Source of the DNA: an uncultured beta proteobacterium
GTDB taxonomy: Bacteria > Pseudomonadota > Gammaproteobacteria > Burkholderiales > Burkholderiaceae_C
Assembly: GCA_903828235.1 (NCBI GenBank)
Contig: CAIKLM010000148.1
Span: 69,903-122,254, forward strand
DNA: 52,352 bases
Direction of reading: 5' to 3'
Position 1 is the stretch's first letter, and each line of letters begins with the position of its first letter. Shown in pieces: positions 26,067 to 38,194 of this stretch. The notes under the pieces were generated by a model, which was not told where the DNA came from, searched no databases, and saw only the letters and a program-made list of their open reading frames with translations. Both the position numbers and the translations under genes were made by a program.

Positions 26067-27458
26067 TCAGCACTCCACGATGTTCACCGCCAGGCCGCCG
26101 CGGGCCGTCTCCTTGTACTTGGTGAGCATGTCGGCGCCGGTCTCGCGCATGGTCTTGATGACCTGGTCGAGGCTCACGTGGTGCGTGCCGTCGCCGCGCA
26201 GCGCCATGCGCGCGGCGTTGATCGCCTTCACCGAGGCGATGGCGTTGCGCTCGATGCAGGGGATCTGCACCAGGCCGCCGACGGGGTCGCAGGTCAGGCC
26301 CAGGTGGTGCTCCATGCCGATCTCGGCGGCGTTCTCCACCTGCGCGGGCGTGCCGCCGAGCACCGCGCACAGCGCGCCGGCGGCCATGCTGCAGGCCACG
26401 CCGACCTCGCCCTGGCAGCCGACCTCGGCGCCGCTGATGCTGGCGTTCTCCTTGTAGAGGATGCCGATGGCCGCGGCGGTGAGCAGGAAATCGCGCACGC
26501 CGGCCGCCGTGGCGCCCGGCACGAAGCGCGTGTAGTAGTGCAGCACCGCCGGCACGATGCCGGCCGCGCCGTTGGTGGGCGCGGTGACCACGCGGCCGCC
26601 GGCGGCGTTCTCCTCGTTGACGGCCAGCGCGTACAGGTTCACCCAGTCCAGCACCTGCAGCGGGTCGGTCAGGGCCAGTTCCGGATGGGCGGTGAGATCG
26701 CGGTGCAGCTTCGCCGCGCGCCGCCGCACCTGGAAGCCACCGGGCAGCACGCCCTCGGCCGCCAGGCCGCGCTGCACGCAGGCCTGCATCACGGCCCAGA
26801 TGCGGTCGAGGCCGGCGTCGATCTCGGCATCGCTGCGCCAGTGGCGCTCGTTGACGCGCATCACCCCGGCGATGCCGCAGCCCTGCCCGGCGCAGCGCGC
26901 CAGCAACTCGGCGCCGCTGCGGAAGGGCAGCGGCAGCACCGTGGCGTCGGGCGCGATCACCTTCTGGCGCGCGCCGTCGGCCGCCACCTCCTCGCTGACG
27001 ACGAAGCCGCCGCCGACCGAGTAGTACGCCTTGCCCGCCAGCGGCGCGCCGGCGGCATCGAAGGCCTCGAAGCGCATGCCGTTGGCGTGGAAGGGCAGGG
27101 TCTCGCGGCGGTGGAAGCGCAGGTCGTCCTTCTCGGCGAAGCGCACCGCGTGCCCGCCGGCCAGGTTCAGCCGCCCCTGCGAGCGGATGGCCGCCAGCAG
27201 CGCCGGCACGGCGTCGACGTCCACCGTGTCGGGCTCGTGGCCCTCCAGGCCCAGCAGCACGGCCTTGTCGCTGCCGTGGCCCTTGCCGGTGAGGCCCAGG
27301 CTGCCGTACAGGTGGGCCCGCACGCGCGCCGTGGCCGGCAGCAGGCCCGCCTGCTGCAGGTGGCGCGCGAACAGGCGCGCCGCGCGCATCGGGCCGACGG
27401 TGTGGCTGCTGCTCGGGCCGATGCCGACCTTGAACAGGTCGAAGACGCTGACGGCCAT
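26067..27458 (-). CDS. sdaA: L-serine ammonia-lyase (iron-sulfur, single chain)
   Basis: The 463-residue enzyme deaminates L-serine to pyruvate and ammonia using a [4Fe-4S] cluster. The N-terminal beta domain starts with [20 protein letters not shown], the signature of the family. The alpha domain has the cluster cysteine regions [17 protein letters not shown] and [19 protein letters not shown], plus [17 protein letters not shown]. Length and fusion of both domains match SdaA/SdaB. The neighbouring glycine cleavage genes supply or consume the same serine/glycine pool. A CBS-domain gene lies 19 bases upstream on the same strand. Confidence 0.96.
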   Translation of the reverse strand: MAVSVFDLFKVGIGPSSSHTVGPMRAARLFARHLQQAGLLPATARVRAHLYGSLGLTGKGHGSDKAVLLGLEGHEPDTVDVDAVPALLAAIRSQGRLNLAGGHAVRFAEKDDLRFHRRETLPFHANGMRFEAFDAAGAPLAGKAYYSVGGGFVVSEEVAADGARQKVIAPDATVLPLPFRSGAELLARCAGQGCGIAGVMRVNERHWRSDAEIDAGLDRIWAVMQACVQRGLAAEGVLPGGFQVRRRAAKLHRDLTAHPELALTDPLQVLDWVNLYALAVNEENAAGGRVVTAPTNGAAGIVPAVLHYYTRFVPGATAAGVRDFLLTAAAIGILYKENASISGAEVGCQGEVGVACSMAAGALCAVLGGTPAQVENAAEIGMEHHLGLTCDPVGGLVQIPCIERNAIASVKAINAARMALRGDGTHHVSLDQVIKTMRETGADMLTKYKETARGGLAVNIVEC

Positions 27459-27477
27459 GGGCGGCGCGCCCGGGGCG

Positions 27478-27915
27478 TCAGGCGCCGTGGCCGCGGATGT
27501 AGGTCTCGAGGAAGCCGATCTGCTCGCCCATGCGGCGGACCTGGTCCTTGACCACGTCGCCGACGGAGATGACGCCGACCACGCGCGAGCCCTCGAGCAC
27601 CGGCAGGTGGCGGAAGCCGCGGTTGGCCATCAGGCCCATGCAGGCCTCGAGCGGGTCGGAGGGCTTGACCGTCATCGGGTTGGCGGTCATGGCCTCGCTC
27701 ACGCGGGTGGTCTTGGCGTCCTTGCCCGGCAGCAGCACCTTGATGGCGCAGTCGCCCTGGGTGACGATGCCGGTGAGCGCGTCGCCGTCGATCACGAGCA
27801 CGGCGCGCACGCGGTGGTCGCGCATCTTCTGCAGGGCGTCGACGACGAAGTCGTCGGACTTCACGGCGACGAGGTTCCCGGGCTTGGACTGGAGGCAACG
27901 CTGGACGGTGGGCAT
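27478..27915 (-). CDS. CBS-domain pair protein
   Basis: The 145-residue protein consists of two CBS domains (about 10-65 and 75-130), with [20 protein letters not shown] and [20 protein letters not shown] as core strands. It ends with [11 protein letters not shown], resembling the tail of the CBS protein at 12530-13000. CBS pairs commonly sense AMP, ATP or related ligands. Lying 19 bases upstream of sdaA on the same strand, it is probably cotranscribed with it, but a regulatory link to serine deamination is only an inference. Confidence 0.9.
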   Translation of the reverse strand: MPTVQRCLQSKPGNLVAVKSDDFVVDALQKMRDHRVRAVLVIDGDALTGIVTQGDCAIKVLLPGKDAKTTRVSEAMTANPMTVKPSDPLEACMGLMANRGFRHLPVLEGSRVVGVISVGDVVKDQVRRMGEQIGFLETYIRGHGA

Positions 27916-27984
27916 GGCGATCGAACGGTTCTTGCGGTGACCGCGTCATGCTAACCGCGGCCGCCGCGCATGCACACTAGCGGC

Positions 27985-29139
27985 ATGCAAGCCGATGTCA
28001 TCGTGGTGGGCCTGGGGGCCGTGGGCAGCGCGGCCGCCTGGCAGCTGGCGCGTCGCGGCGCGCGGGTGCTGGGGCTGGATCGCTTCTCGCCGCCGCACGA
28101 CCGCGGCTCCAGCCACGGCCTGACCCGCGTCACGCGCGAGGCGGTGGGCGAGGGCGACGCCTACGTGCCGCTGGTGCGGCGTTCGCACGCCATCTGGCGC
28201 GAGGTGCAGGCGGCGCTGGCCGGCGCGCTGGACGGGCCGCTGATGACGCGCACCGGCGTGCTCTACATCGGCCCGGACGGCTCCGAAGACGCCTTCGTGG
28301 CGCGCACCGCGGCCGTGGCGCGCCGGCACGGCGTGCCGCACGAGGCGCTGTCGGCCGCCAAAGTGCGCCGGCGCTGGCCGCAGTTCCGCGCCGGCGACGA
28401 CGAGACCGCCGTCTTCGAGCCCGGCGCCGGCGTCGTGCACCCCGAGCGCTGCATCGGCGCGCAGCTCGAGCTGGCGCGTCGCGCCGGTGCCACGCTGCGC
28501 GGCGACGCCCCGGTGCAGCGCATCGAGCGCACCGCCGCCGGCCTGGCGGTGCACACGGCGGCCGGCGTGCTGCACGCACCGCAGGTGCTGCTGACGGCCG
28601 GCGCCTGGCTGCCCGGGCTGCTGGCCGAGGCCGGCATCGGCTGGGCGCGGGAGCTGCGCGTGCTGCGCCAGACGCTGCACTGGCTGGTGCCGGACGACCC
28701 GGCGCCGTTCGCGCCCGACGCCTGCCCGACCTTCGTCTGGACGCGCGGGCATCGCTACGAAGACACCTTCTACGGCATGCCGATGCTCGACGGCGTGCCC
28801 GGCGTCAAGGTGGGCACCGAGCAGCTCGAGCGCGACACCGCGCCCGACGCGCTGCAGCGCGAGGTGGCCGAGGCCGAGACCGCCGAGCTGCACCAGCGCC
28901 TGGTGCAGCCGCGCCTACGGGGCCTGAGCGGCCGCGCGGTGCGGCGCGCCGCGTGCCTTTACACGATGGCCCCCGACGGCCGCTTCCGCGTCGACAGCCC
29001 GGCCGCCTGGCCCGGGCTGACGGCGGTGTCGGCCTGCTCGGGGCATGGCTTCAAGCACTCGGCGGCCCTTGGCGAGGCCCTGGCCGAGCGGCTGCTGACG
29101 GGCCGCTCGACGCTGGACCTGGCGCCCTTCGTGGCCTGA
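27985..29139 (+). CDS. solA: monomeric sarcosine oxidase / N-methyltryptophan oxidase-like flavoenzyme
   Basis: The 384-residue enzyme has an N-terminal FAD-binding fold (ADVIVVGLGAVGSAAAWQ), the SSHGLTR segment typical of MSOX/MTOX, and the conserved ACLYTMAPDGRF. Its Cys324 lies where the family attaches FAD covalently, and SGHGFKHS follows near the end. Such enzymes oxidize N-methyl amino acids with O2, giving the demethylated amino acid, formaldehyde and H2O2. Next to the glycine cleavage operon, sarcosine to glycine is an attractive reaction, but N-methyltryptophan or pipecolate are possible. I used the second ATG because the Rossmann strand starts there; 27970 is the alternative. Confidence 0.85.
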   Translation: MQADVIVVGLGAVGSAAAWQLARRGARVLGLDRFSPPHDRGSSHGLTRVTREAVGEGDAYVPLVRRSHAIWREVQAALAGALDGPLMTRTGVLYIGPDGSEDAFVARTAAVARRHGVPHEALSAAKVRRRWPQFRAGDDETAVFEPGAGVVHPERCIGAQLELARRAGATLRGDAPVQRIERTAAGLAVHTAAGVLHAPQVLLTAGAWLPGLLAEAGIGWARELRVLRQTLHWLVPDDPAPFAPDACPTFVWTRGHRYEDTFYGMPMLDGVPGVKVGTEQLERDTAPDALQREVAEAETAELHQRLVQPRLRGLSGRAVRRAACLYTMAPDGRFRVDSPAAWPGLTAVSACSGHGFKHSAALGEALAERLLTGRSTLDLAPFVA

Positions 29140-29142
29140 AAC

Positions 29143-32064
<2,922 letters not shown>

Positions 32065-32095
32065 GGCGGTGGCCTGGGTGTGGGCGTGAACGGGT

Positions 32096-32470
32096 TCAGA
32101 GCGTCTTGAGCAGGGCGTCGTAGGCCGGCGGGTCCATCAGCTGGTCGAACTCGGCCATGTCGGCCACCTTGACCTTGAAGAACCAGCCGCCGCCCAGCGG
32201 GTCGGCGTTGGCCAGCGAGGGGTCGTCCTTCAGCGCGGTGTTGACCTCGACGACCTCGCCGCTGACGGGCATGTAGATGTCGGCCGCGGCCTTGACGCTC
32301 TCGACGACGCCGGCGACCTCGCCCTTCTTGAAGCTGCGGCCCACGTCGGGCAGCTCGACGAAGACGACGTCGCCCAGCGCGTCCTGCGCGTGGTGGGTGA
32401 TGCCGACGACGGCGGCTTCGTGGTCTTCGATGTTGATCCACTCGTGGTCGGGCGTGTACATCGTGGTCAT
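32096..32470 (-). CDS. gcvH: glycine cleavage system H protein
   Basis: The 124-residue lipoyl carrier shuttles the aminomethyl intermediate between P- and T-proteins and electrons to the L-protein. The lipoylated lysine is Lys60 in [20 protein letters not shown]. The N-terminus [20 protein letters not shown] and the C-terminal [10 protein letters not shown] are typical, and the length is normal. It is 26 bases after gcvT and 31 before gcvP, clearly one operon. Confidence 0.98.
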   Translation of the reverse strand: MTTMYTPDHEWINIEDHEAAVVGITHHAQDALGDVVFVELPDVGRSFKKGEVAGVVESVKAAADIYMPVSGEVVEVNTALKDDPSLANADPLGGGWFFKVKVADMAEFDQLMDPPAYDALLKTL

Positions 32471-32496
32471 GGCGGGCTCCAGGTGAGGGCAGGGGG

Positions 32497-33648
32497 TCAG
32501 CGCACGTAGCGGTGGGGGTTGAAGGGCATGGCGGCAACGGTCATCGGCACGCGCCGGCCGCGCACCTCGGCCTGCAGCGCCGTGCCGGGCGCGGCCAGCG
32601 CGGCCGGCACGTAGGCCATGGCGATGCAGCGGTTCACGCTGGGGCCCAGCGTGCCGCTGCACACGGTGCCGGCGGGGTGGCCGGCCTCGTCGAACACCGG
32701 CGTGCCCTCGCGCACCGGCACGCGCTCCGTGCCGAGCAGGCCGACGCGGCGGCGCGGCGGGCCCTCGGCCAGGTGGCGGTCGACGACGGCGGCACCGGGG
32801 TAGCCGCCGGCACGCGCGCCGCCGGCGCGGCGCACCTTCTGGATGGCCCACTGCAGGCCGGCCTCGATGGGGCTGGTGGTGGCGTCGATGTCGTGGCCGT
32901 ACAGGCACAGGCCGGCTTCCAGGCGCAATGTGTCGCGCGCGCCCAGCCCGGCGGGCCCGACCTCGGGCTGGGCCAGCAGCGCGCGCGCCAGCTCGACGGC
33001 GCGGGCCTCGGGCACGCTGATCTCGAAGCCGTCCTCGCCGGTGTAGCCGCTGCGCGTGACGAAGCAGCCGATGCCGGCGAGCTCGAAGCGCCCGCCGCTC
33101 ATGAACACCAGGGCGGCGACGGCGGGGTTCAGGCGCGCCAGCGCGTCCACCGCCTTCGGGCCCTGCAGCGCCAGCAGCGCGCGCTCGGGCATCGGCACGA
33201 CGCGGCAGCGGCCGCCGATGTGGCGCTGCAGGTGCGCGATGTCGTCGGCCTTGCAGCCGGCGTTGACGACGAGGAACAGGTCGCCGAAGCCCGCGGCGGC
33301 GGCGTCCGGCTGCGGCCGGACGATCATCAGGTCGTCGAGCAGGCCGCCGGCCTCGTTGGTGAAGAAGGCGTAGCGCTGGCGCCCGGGGGCCAGGCCGACG
33401 ACGTCCACCGGCACCAGCGTCTCCAGCGCCGCGGCGGCGTCGTCGCCCTCCAGCCGCAGCTGGCCCATGTGCGAGACGTCGAACAGCGCCGCCGACTCGC
33501 GGCACTGACGGTGCTCGGCCATCAGGCCGGCCGGGTACTGCACCGGCATGGCGTAGCCGGCAAAAGGCACCATGCGGGCGCCGAGTTCGAGGTGCAGCGC
33601 GTGCAGCGGGGTGTGCAGCAGGGCCTGGGGCTGGGCGGTGTCGGGCAT
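32497..33648 (-). CDS. gcvT: aminomethyltransferase, glycine cleavage T protein
   Basis: The 383-residue T-protein releases ammonia from the H-protein intermediate and forms 5,10-methylenetetrahydrofolate. It has the expected MVPFAGYAMPVQYPAGLMAE, SHMGQLRLEGDDA and the folate-site region SGYTGEDGFEISVP, plus DTLRLEAGLCLYGHDI. The C-terminal beta-barrel ends GRRVPMTVAAMPF. It is the first gene behind the glycine riboswitch, with a leader of about 75 bases between riboswitch and ATG. Confidence 0.97.
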   Translation of the reverse strand: MPDTAQPQALLHTPLHALHLELGARMVPFAGYAMPVQYPAGLMAEHRQCRESAALFDVSHMGQLRLEGDDAAAALETLVPVDVVGLAPGRQRYAFFTNEAGGLLDDLMIVRPQPDAAAAGFGDLFLVVNAGCKADDIAHLQRHIGGRCRVVPMPERALLALQGPKAVDALARLNPAVAALVFMSGGRFELAGIGCFVTRSGYTGEDGFEISVPEARAVELARALLAQPEVGPAGLGARDTLRLEAGLCLYGHDIDATTSPIEAGLQWAIQKVRRAGGARAGGYPGAAVVDRHLAEGPPRRRVGLLGTERVPVREGTPVFDEAGHPAGTVCSGTLGPSVNRCIAMAYVPAALAAPGTALQAEVRGRRVPMTVAAMPFNPHRYVR

Positions 33649-33722
33649 GCGGGCAGCTGGGTTCGAGGGCGGGACGCGCCCACCGCAGGGCCGTTCAGCC
33701 GTGGGTGAGCCCGTGGCCCTCG

Positions 33723-33895
33723 CTGTCCGCTTTACCTGAGAGATTCGGCCACCGCCGGCCGGTGCGCCTTGCCCCTTCGGTGGGTTGCCGCGGGGGCAAC
33801 CTCTCTCCAGTGAGGTGGGAGCCAGTCCTTTTGCCTGAGCGTTGTGCAGCGCCTTCGGCGGCCTCGCGCACCGGGGGTGCCTCGGCTCTCTCCTG
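33723..33895 (-). ncRNA. tandem glycine riboswitch upstream of gcvT
   Basis: Read on the minus strand, two successive glycine aptamers are visible. The first (about 33895 to 33822) has GGAGAG near its start, a CGCCGAAGGC hairpin core and the conserved CTCAGGCAAAAGGAC at its end (33839-33825). The second (about 33810 to 33723) has GGAGAGAGG, ACCGAAGGGGC and CTCTCAGGTAAAGCGGAC (33742-33725). They are separated by a linker of about 12 bases, as in known cooperative glycine riboswitches. It should switch on gcvT-gcvH-gcvP when glycine is high. I cannot identify a clear terminator, so the control step is unknown. Confidence 0.95.
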
Positions 33896-33934
33896 ACCGA
33901 GGCAGTGTATCAGCGGCTGGCATCATCGCCCCCC

Positions 33935-34756
33935 ATGAGCACGCCCGAGCCTGACCTTGCCCCCGCCTTCGCCGCGCTGATGGACCGCCACCGCTCCATC
34001 CGCGCCTACCGGAGCGACCCGTTGCCCGAGGGCCTGGCCGACGCCGTGCTCGTGCAGGCGCTGCAGGGTGGCAGTTCCAGCGGCAATCTCAACCTCGTTT
34101 CGGTGGTGAAGACGCAGGACACCGCCCGCCGCCAGGCGCTGTGGGCGCTGCACGGCGAGCAGGACATGATCCTGCAGGCCCCGCTGGTGCTGACCTTCTG
34201 CGCCGACAGCCACCGCACGCGCGCCTGGCTGGCGCAGCGCGACGCCCGGCTGGGTTTCGCCGACCTGGTGAGCTGGCACACCGCCGCCTTCGACGCCATG
34301 CTGCTGGCGCAGACGGCGGCGCTGGCCTTCGAGAGCCACGGCCTGGGCATCTGCTACATGGGCACGACGCTGTTCGCGATGCGCGGCATCGCCGACCTGC
34401 TGGAACTGCCGGACAACGTGCTGCCCGTGACAAGCCTGGTGGTGGGCTGGCCCGACGAGGCGCCGCCGCAGCGCGACCGCCTGCCCGCCACGGCCTGGAT
34501 CCACGACGAGCGCTACGCCCGGCCCACGCCCGGGCGCATCGACGCCGACTTCGCCGCGCGCGAGCTGCGCGGCCGCCAGCGCTACCTGGCCAGCAGCCCC
34601 CGCATGGCCGCGCTGTGGCAGGAGCACGGCATCGACTCGCTGGCGCAGTACTACACCAGCCCGATCAAGTACGACCCCGACCGCTTCGCGGCCTTCTCGG
34701 CCGACATCGAGGCCCTGCTGGCCGAACGCGGCTGGCGCCGCAGCCCCGGAGCCTGA
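33935..34756 (+). CDS. nitroreductase family protein (NfsA/FRP-like)
   Basis: The 273-residue flavoprotein resembles the NfsA/Frp branch of nitroreductases, FMN enzymes that transfer hydride from NAD(P)H to nitroaromatics, quinones or flavins. The FMN-phosphate region is DRHRSIRAYRSDPLPEGL, and the middle part has ALQGGSSSGNLNLVSVV and FESHGLGICYMGT. The typical C-terminal IKYDPDRF is less conserved. It is transcribed away from the glycine riboswitch. The next gene begins two bases after its stop, so the two are coupled. Confidence 0.88.
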   Translation: MSTPEPDLAPAFAALMDRHRSIRAYRSDPLPEGLADAVLVQALQGGSSSGNLNLVSVVKTQDTARRQALWALHGEQDMILQAPLVLTFCADSHRTRAWLAQRDARLGFADLVSWHTAAFDAMLLAQTAALAFESHGLGICYMGTTLFAMRGIADLLELPDNVLPVTSLVVGWPDEAPPQRDRLPATAWIHDERYARPTPGRIDADFAARELRGRQRYLASSPRMAALWQEHGIDSLAQYYTSPIKYDPDRFAAFSADIEALLAERGWRRSPGA

Positions 34757-34758
34757 GC

Positions 34759-35226
34759 GTGGACGCGACCGACGACGCCACGCTGCGCCGCATCCTGCGC
34801 GAGTGCCGCACCATCGCGGTGGTGGGCCTGTCGGCCGACTGGAACCGCCCCAGCTACTTTGCTGCCAGCTACCTGCAGGGCAAGGGCTACCGCATCGTGC
34901 CGGTCAACCCCAAGGCAGACGTCATCCTCGGCGAGCGCTGCCACGCGCGGCTGGAGGACATCCCGTTCGCGGTGGACATGGTCGATGTCTTCCGCAAGCC
35001 CGCCGACGTGCCGCCCATCGCCGCCAGCGCCGTGGCCATCGGCGCCAAGTGCCTGTGGCAGCAGCTGGGCGTGGCCAATGCCGAGGCCGACGCCCTGGCG
35101 CGCGCCGCGGGGCTGGACTCGGTGATGGACCGCTGCGTGAAGATCGAGCACGCGCGGCTGTTCGGCGGGCTGCACTGGGCGGGCGTGAACACCGGCGTGA
35201 TCAGCGCCCGGCGCCGGGCCGCGTGA
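34759..35226 (+). CDS. CoA-binding domain protein (YccU-like)
   Basis: The 155-residue protein is a stand-alone CoA_binding (Rossmann) domain, as in YccU: RTIAVVGLSADWNRPSYFAA, RIVPVNPKADVILGE and the late VMDRCVKIEHARL. The family is related to the N-terminus of succinyl-CoA synthetase alpha; its own role is unknown. The start is GTG two bases after the nitroreductase stop. It ends 10 bases before metY copy 2, so nitroreductase, CoA-binding protein and MetY look like one operon. Confidence 0.9.
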   Translation: MDATDDATLRRILRECRTIAVVGLSADWNRPSYFAASYLQGKGYRIVPVNPKADVILGERCHARLEDIPFAVDMVDVFRKPADVPPIAASAVAIGAKCLWQQLGVANAEADALARAAGLDSVMDRCVKIEHARLFGGLHWAGVNTGVISARRRAA

Positions 35227-35236
35227 GGGCGCCGCG

Positions 35237-36520
35237 ATGAGCCAGCGCCGCTTCCACCCCGAGACCCTGGCCATCCACGCCGGCCAGGTGCCCGACCGCG
35301 AGACCGGCGCCCGCGCGCTGCCGATCTACCAGACCACCAGCTTCGTGTTCGACAGCGCCGAACACGCGGCGGCGCTGTTCAACCTGCAGACTTTCGGCAA
35401 CGTCTACTCGCGCCTGTCCAACCCCACGGTGGCGGCGCTGGAAGAGCGCGTCGCCGCGCTCGAGGGCGGCCGCGCGGCGGTGGCCTGCGCCAGCGGCATG
35501 GCTGCCGAGGCCCTGGCGCTGATGACGCTGCTGCAGGCCGGCGACCACGTGGTGGCGGCCGGCGCGCTGTACGGCGGCAGCGTGACCATGCTCGCGGTGA
35601 ACCTGGCCAAGTTCGGCATCGAGACCACGTTCGTCGACGCCACGCGGCCCGAGGCCTGGGCCGCCGCCGTGCGGCCCAACACCCGCGCCTTCTTCGCCGA
35701 GACTCTGGGCAACCCCAGCCTGGTGGTGCTGGACATCGCCGCCGTGGCCGGCGTGGCGCACGCGCACGGCGTGCCGCTGATCGTGGACAACACCGTGCCC
35801 AGCCCGGCGCTGTGCAACCCCATCGCCTTCGGCGCCGACATCGTGGTGCACAGCGCCACCAAGTACCTGGGCGGCCACGGCACCACGCTGGCCGGCGTGG
35901 TGGTGGAAAGCGGCCGCTTCCCCTGGGACAACGGCAAGTTCCCGGGCATGACCGAGCCCAGCCCCGGCTACCACGGCGTGAAGTTCTTCGAGACCTTCGG
36001 CGACTTCGGATTCAGCATGCGCTGCCGCATGGAGACGCTGCGCGTCTACGGCGCTGCGCTCAGCCCGATGAGCGCGTGGCAGGTGCTGCAGGGCGTGGAG
36101 ACGCTGCCGCTGCGCATGGAGCGCCACAGCGCCAACGCGCTGGCGGTGGCCACCTTCCTGCAGGCCGACCCGCGCGTGAGCTTCGTCAACTACCCCGGCC
36201 TGCCCGGCCACCCGCAGCACGCGCTGCTGCAGCGGCAGATGAAGGCCGCCTCGGGCCTGCTGGCCTTCGGCGTGAAGGGCGGCGCGGAGGCCGGCGTCCG
36301 CTTCATCGAGGCGGCACAGTTCATGAGCCACCTGGTCAACATCGGCGACACCCGCACGCTGGTCAGCCACCCGGCGAGCACCACGCACCGGCAGCTCGGC
36401 CCCGAGCAGCAACTCGCCGCGGGCGTCACGCCCGAGATGGTGCGCCTGTCGGTGGGCCTGGAGCACATCGACGACATCCTCTGGGACATCGACCAGGCGC
36501 TGGCGGCGGCCAGCGGCTGA
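35237..36520 (+). CDS. metY: O-acetylhomoserine aminocarboxypropyltransferase (sulfhydrylase), copy 2
   Basis: The 427-residue PLP enzyme has the MetY layout: PETLAIHAGQVPDRETGARA, YQTTSFVFDSAEHAAALFNL, VYSRLSNPTVAALEERVAAL and the PLP lysine Lys209 in HSATKYLGGHGT. It closely resembles classical O-acetylhomoserine sulfhydrylases, and it keeps the GYHGVKFFETFG segment. It differs from the copy at 11134-12432 at many positions, so this is not a recent duplication. It should make homocysteine from O-acetylhomoserine and sulfide. A strong hairpin follows its stop. Confidence 0.92.
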   Translation: MSQRRFHPETLAIHAGQVPDRETGARALPIYQTTSFVFDSAEHAAALFNLQTFGNVYSRLSNPTVAALEERVAALEGGRAAVACASGMAAEALALMTLLQAGDHVVAAGALYGGSVTMLAVNLAKFGIETTFVDATRPEAWAAAVRPNTRAFFAETLGNPSLVVLDIAAVAGVAHAHGVPLIVDNTVPSPALCNPIAFGADIVVHSATKYLGGHGTTLAGVVVESGRFPWDNGKFPGMTEPSPGYHGVKFFETFGDFGFSMRCRMETLRVYGAALSPMSAWQVLQGVETLPLRMERHSANALAVATFLQADPRVSFVNYPGLPGHPQHALLQRQMKAASGLLAFGVKGGAEAGVRFIEAAQFMSHLVNIGDTRTLVSHPASTTHRQLGPEQQLAAGVTPEMVRLSVGLEHIDDILWDIDQALAAASG

Positions 36521-36571
36521 GCACCTCGCCGCGCCGGGCTGCCGACGCCACGCCGACGGGCCGCTCCGGAG

Positions 36572-36602
36572 CCCGTGGGCCGGGCACAGCCCGGCCCACG
36601 GG
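36572..36602. terminator. strong hairpin between convergent metY and CmcJ-like genes
   Basis: CCCGTGGGCCGGGC (36572-36585) and its exact reverse complement (36589-36602) form a perfect 14-base stem with a three-base loop. It lies in the 85-base gap between two convergent genes and can act in both directions. A second possible stem, ACGGGC (36556-36561) with GCCCGT (36571-36576), would compete with its left arm. No T-tract is present. Confidence 0.65.
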
Positions 36603-36605
36603 GGC

Positions 36606-37433
36606 TCAGAAGAAGGCCATCGTGCGCACCTCGATGCTCTCGCGCCTGGGCGCGTCGGGCGGCGTGTCGGGATCCTCGAAGGCGCTGTGGCCCATGAAGC
36701 GGGCGCGGCCGTCGGTCTCGCTGTCGTAGGTCTTCAGCAGCAGCGCGTCGCTGGCCTCCATCTGCGGGAAGTAGACCCAGCGGTGCTTCGGCGAGTACCG
36801 CATCACGTAGATCTCGCCGGTGCGATCGCGGTACTTGAGGTCCATGCGCAGCATGTCGCCCTCGTCGTGCGTGGTGGCGTCGATCATCGCCAGCGGCAGT
36901 TCCTCGACCCGGCGGTACAGCGGCTTCCACACGTTGTAGAAGGCCACGCGGCGCTGCAGGAGTTCATCCGCGTCGCCGGGCACGATGTCGCGCACGCGTT
37001 GCGGGCCGCTCTTCACCGTGTAGTCGCTGTGCACCAGCAGCACGGCGGGGCGCTGCACGGTCGTCTGCTGCTTCAGGTCGGCCGGCAGCCGCTTTCGGAT
37101 CGTGTGGTCGAACACCTCGACCCGGACCGCGCCGGTGTGCCGCTTCACGAAATCGACGACCTGGGCGTAGAACACCCGCTTGATCGAGTCGTCGTCGTCG
37201 AACTGGTCGAAGCGCGCGCCGAAGGGGTGGATCTCGAAACCCTCCCGGTCGGCGCGGAACTGCCCCGCGCGCGCCCAGCCGTCCTCGATCAGCACCTCGC
37301 GCACGTCGGTGCCCGGCGGGTTCAGCTGGCTGCCCGGATCCGGCTCGTAGAAGTAGTAGTCGGGGGGGATGCCGTTGTCGACGGTGTAGTTCATCGTCGC
37401 GCGGACATCGCGCGGGGTGGGCTTCACGGTCAC
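36606..37433 (-). CDS. CmcJ/NvfI-family oxidoreductase
   Basis: The 275-residue protein resembles the CmcJ/NvfI family (GA4 desaturase-like), non-heme iron oxygenases known from cephamycin and fungal meroterpenoid pathways. The pattern seen is HSDYT as an HxD-type iron-ligand motif, VAFYNVWKPL, HRWVYFPQM, LLLKTYDSETDGRARFMGHS with a second candidate His, and the terminal RRESIEVRTMAFF. The start is GTG at 37433, overlapping the stop of the glutathione transferase gene by four bases. That coupling suggests a shared detoxification or catabolic pathway; the substrate is unknown. Confidence 0.8.
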   Translation of the reverse strand: MTVKPTPRDVRATMNYTVDNGIPPDYYFYEPDPGSQLNPPGTDVREVLIEDGWARAGQFRADREGFEIHPFGARFDQFDDDDSIKRVFYAQVVDFVKRHTGAVRVEVFDHTIRKRLPADLKQQTTVQRPAVLLVHSDYTVKSGPQRVRDIVPGDADELLQRRVAFYNVWKPLYRRVEELPLAMIDATTHDEGDMLRMDLKYRDRTGEIYVMRYSPKHRWVYFPQMEASDALLLKTYDSETDGRARFMGHSAFEDPDTPPDAPRRESIEVRTMAFF

Positions 37434-38077
37434 GCCGCCTTCCGGGTGGTGAAGCCCTCGCCGACCCAGGTCTTCTGCCAGCTTGGGAGGGCCTCGATGT
37501 CGGCCATCCAGCGGCGCACGTTCGGGTGGTCGGCCAGCGGCAGCTTCTGCCAGCCGTGAAGGTGCATCGGCGCGGCCAGCGCGATGTCGGCGATCGTCGG
37601 GCCCGGCGTGCCGGCGATCCACCGGTTGCCCGCCAGGCGAGCGTCCAGGATGCCGGCCAGCTTGTGGAAGTTCGCCTGCTGGGCGTCCAGCACCGCCGGA
37701 TCGGCCGCGCCGCCGAGCAGCGGCTTGACGCAGTTCTCGACGAGGAAGACGTAGCAGCTGGGGAACCAGTGCGAGCCCTCCCACTGCAACCAGCGGTTGA
37801 TGTCGCAGCGCGTCCTGACGTCCTTCGGGTAGTAGGCCTCCTTGCCGTTCATGTCGGCGGCGTACTGCAGGATGGAGTTCGACTCCCACAGCGTGTAGTC
37901 GCCGTCGGTCATCGCGGGGATCGACGCGTTCGGGTTGATCGCCATGTACTCGGGCGACTTCTGCTCGCCCTTGAAGTAGTCGACGTGCTTGAGCTCGTAC
38001 GGCACACCCATCAGGTCGAGGCCGGCCAACACCTTGCGGCAGTTGACCGTGATGGGGTCGGCGTGGATCGTGATCAT
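37430..38077 (-). CDS. glutathione S-transferase family protein
   Basis: The 215-residue protein has a thioredoxin-like N-terminal domain, with VNCRKVLAGLDLMGVPYE, the cis-proline region NASIPAMTDG and the glutathione-gamma-glutamyl site WESNSILQYAA. An all-helical C-terminal domain follows, with the N-capping segment GPTIADIALAAPMHL. This fits a theta- or phi-like bacterial transferase. It shares a four-base overlap with the CmcJ/NvfI-like gene and is divergent from a LysR gene 117 bases away, which probably controls both. Confidence 0.92.
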   Translation of the reverse strand: MITIHADPITVNCRKVLAGLDLMGVPYELKHVDYFKGEQKSPEYMAINPNASIPAMTDGDYTLWESNSILQYAADMNGKEAYYPKDVRTRCDINRWLQWEGSHWFPSCYVFLVENCVKPLLGGAADPAVLDAQQANFHKLAGILDARLAGNRWIAGTPGPTIADIALAAPMHLHGWQKLPLADHPNVRRWMADIEALPSWQKTWVGEGFTTRKAA

Positions 38078-38194
38078 CGTTTGTCTCCTGTTCGGGTCGT
38101 GGCGCGGTCGCTTGCCGCGGATCGCAGTCTCCCGGATTGATCTGCGTCAAGGAAGCTGCTTCACTGCGAACCGGTTGTCCGCGAACTGGAAACA

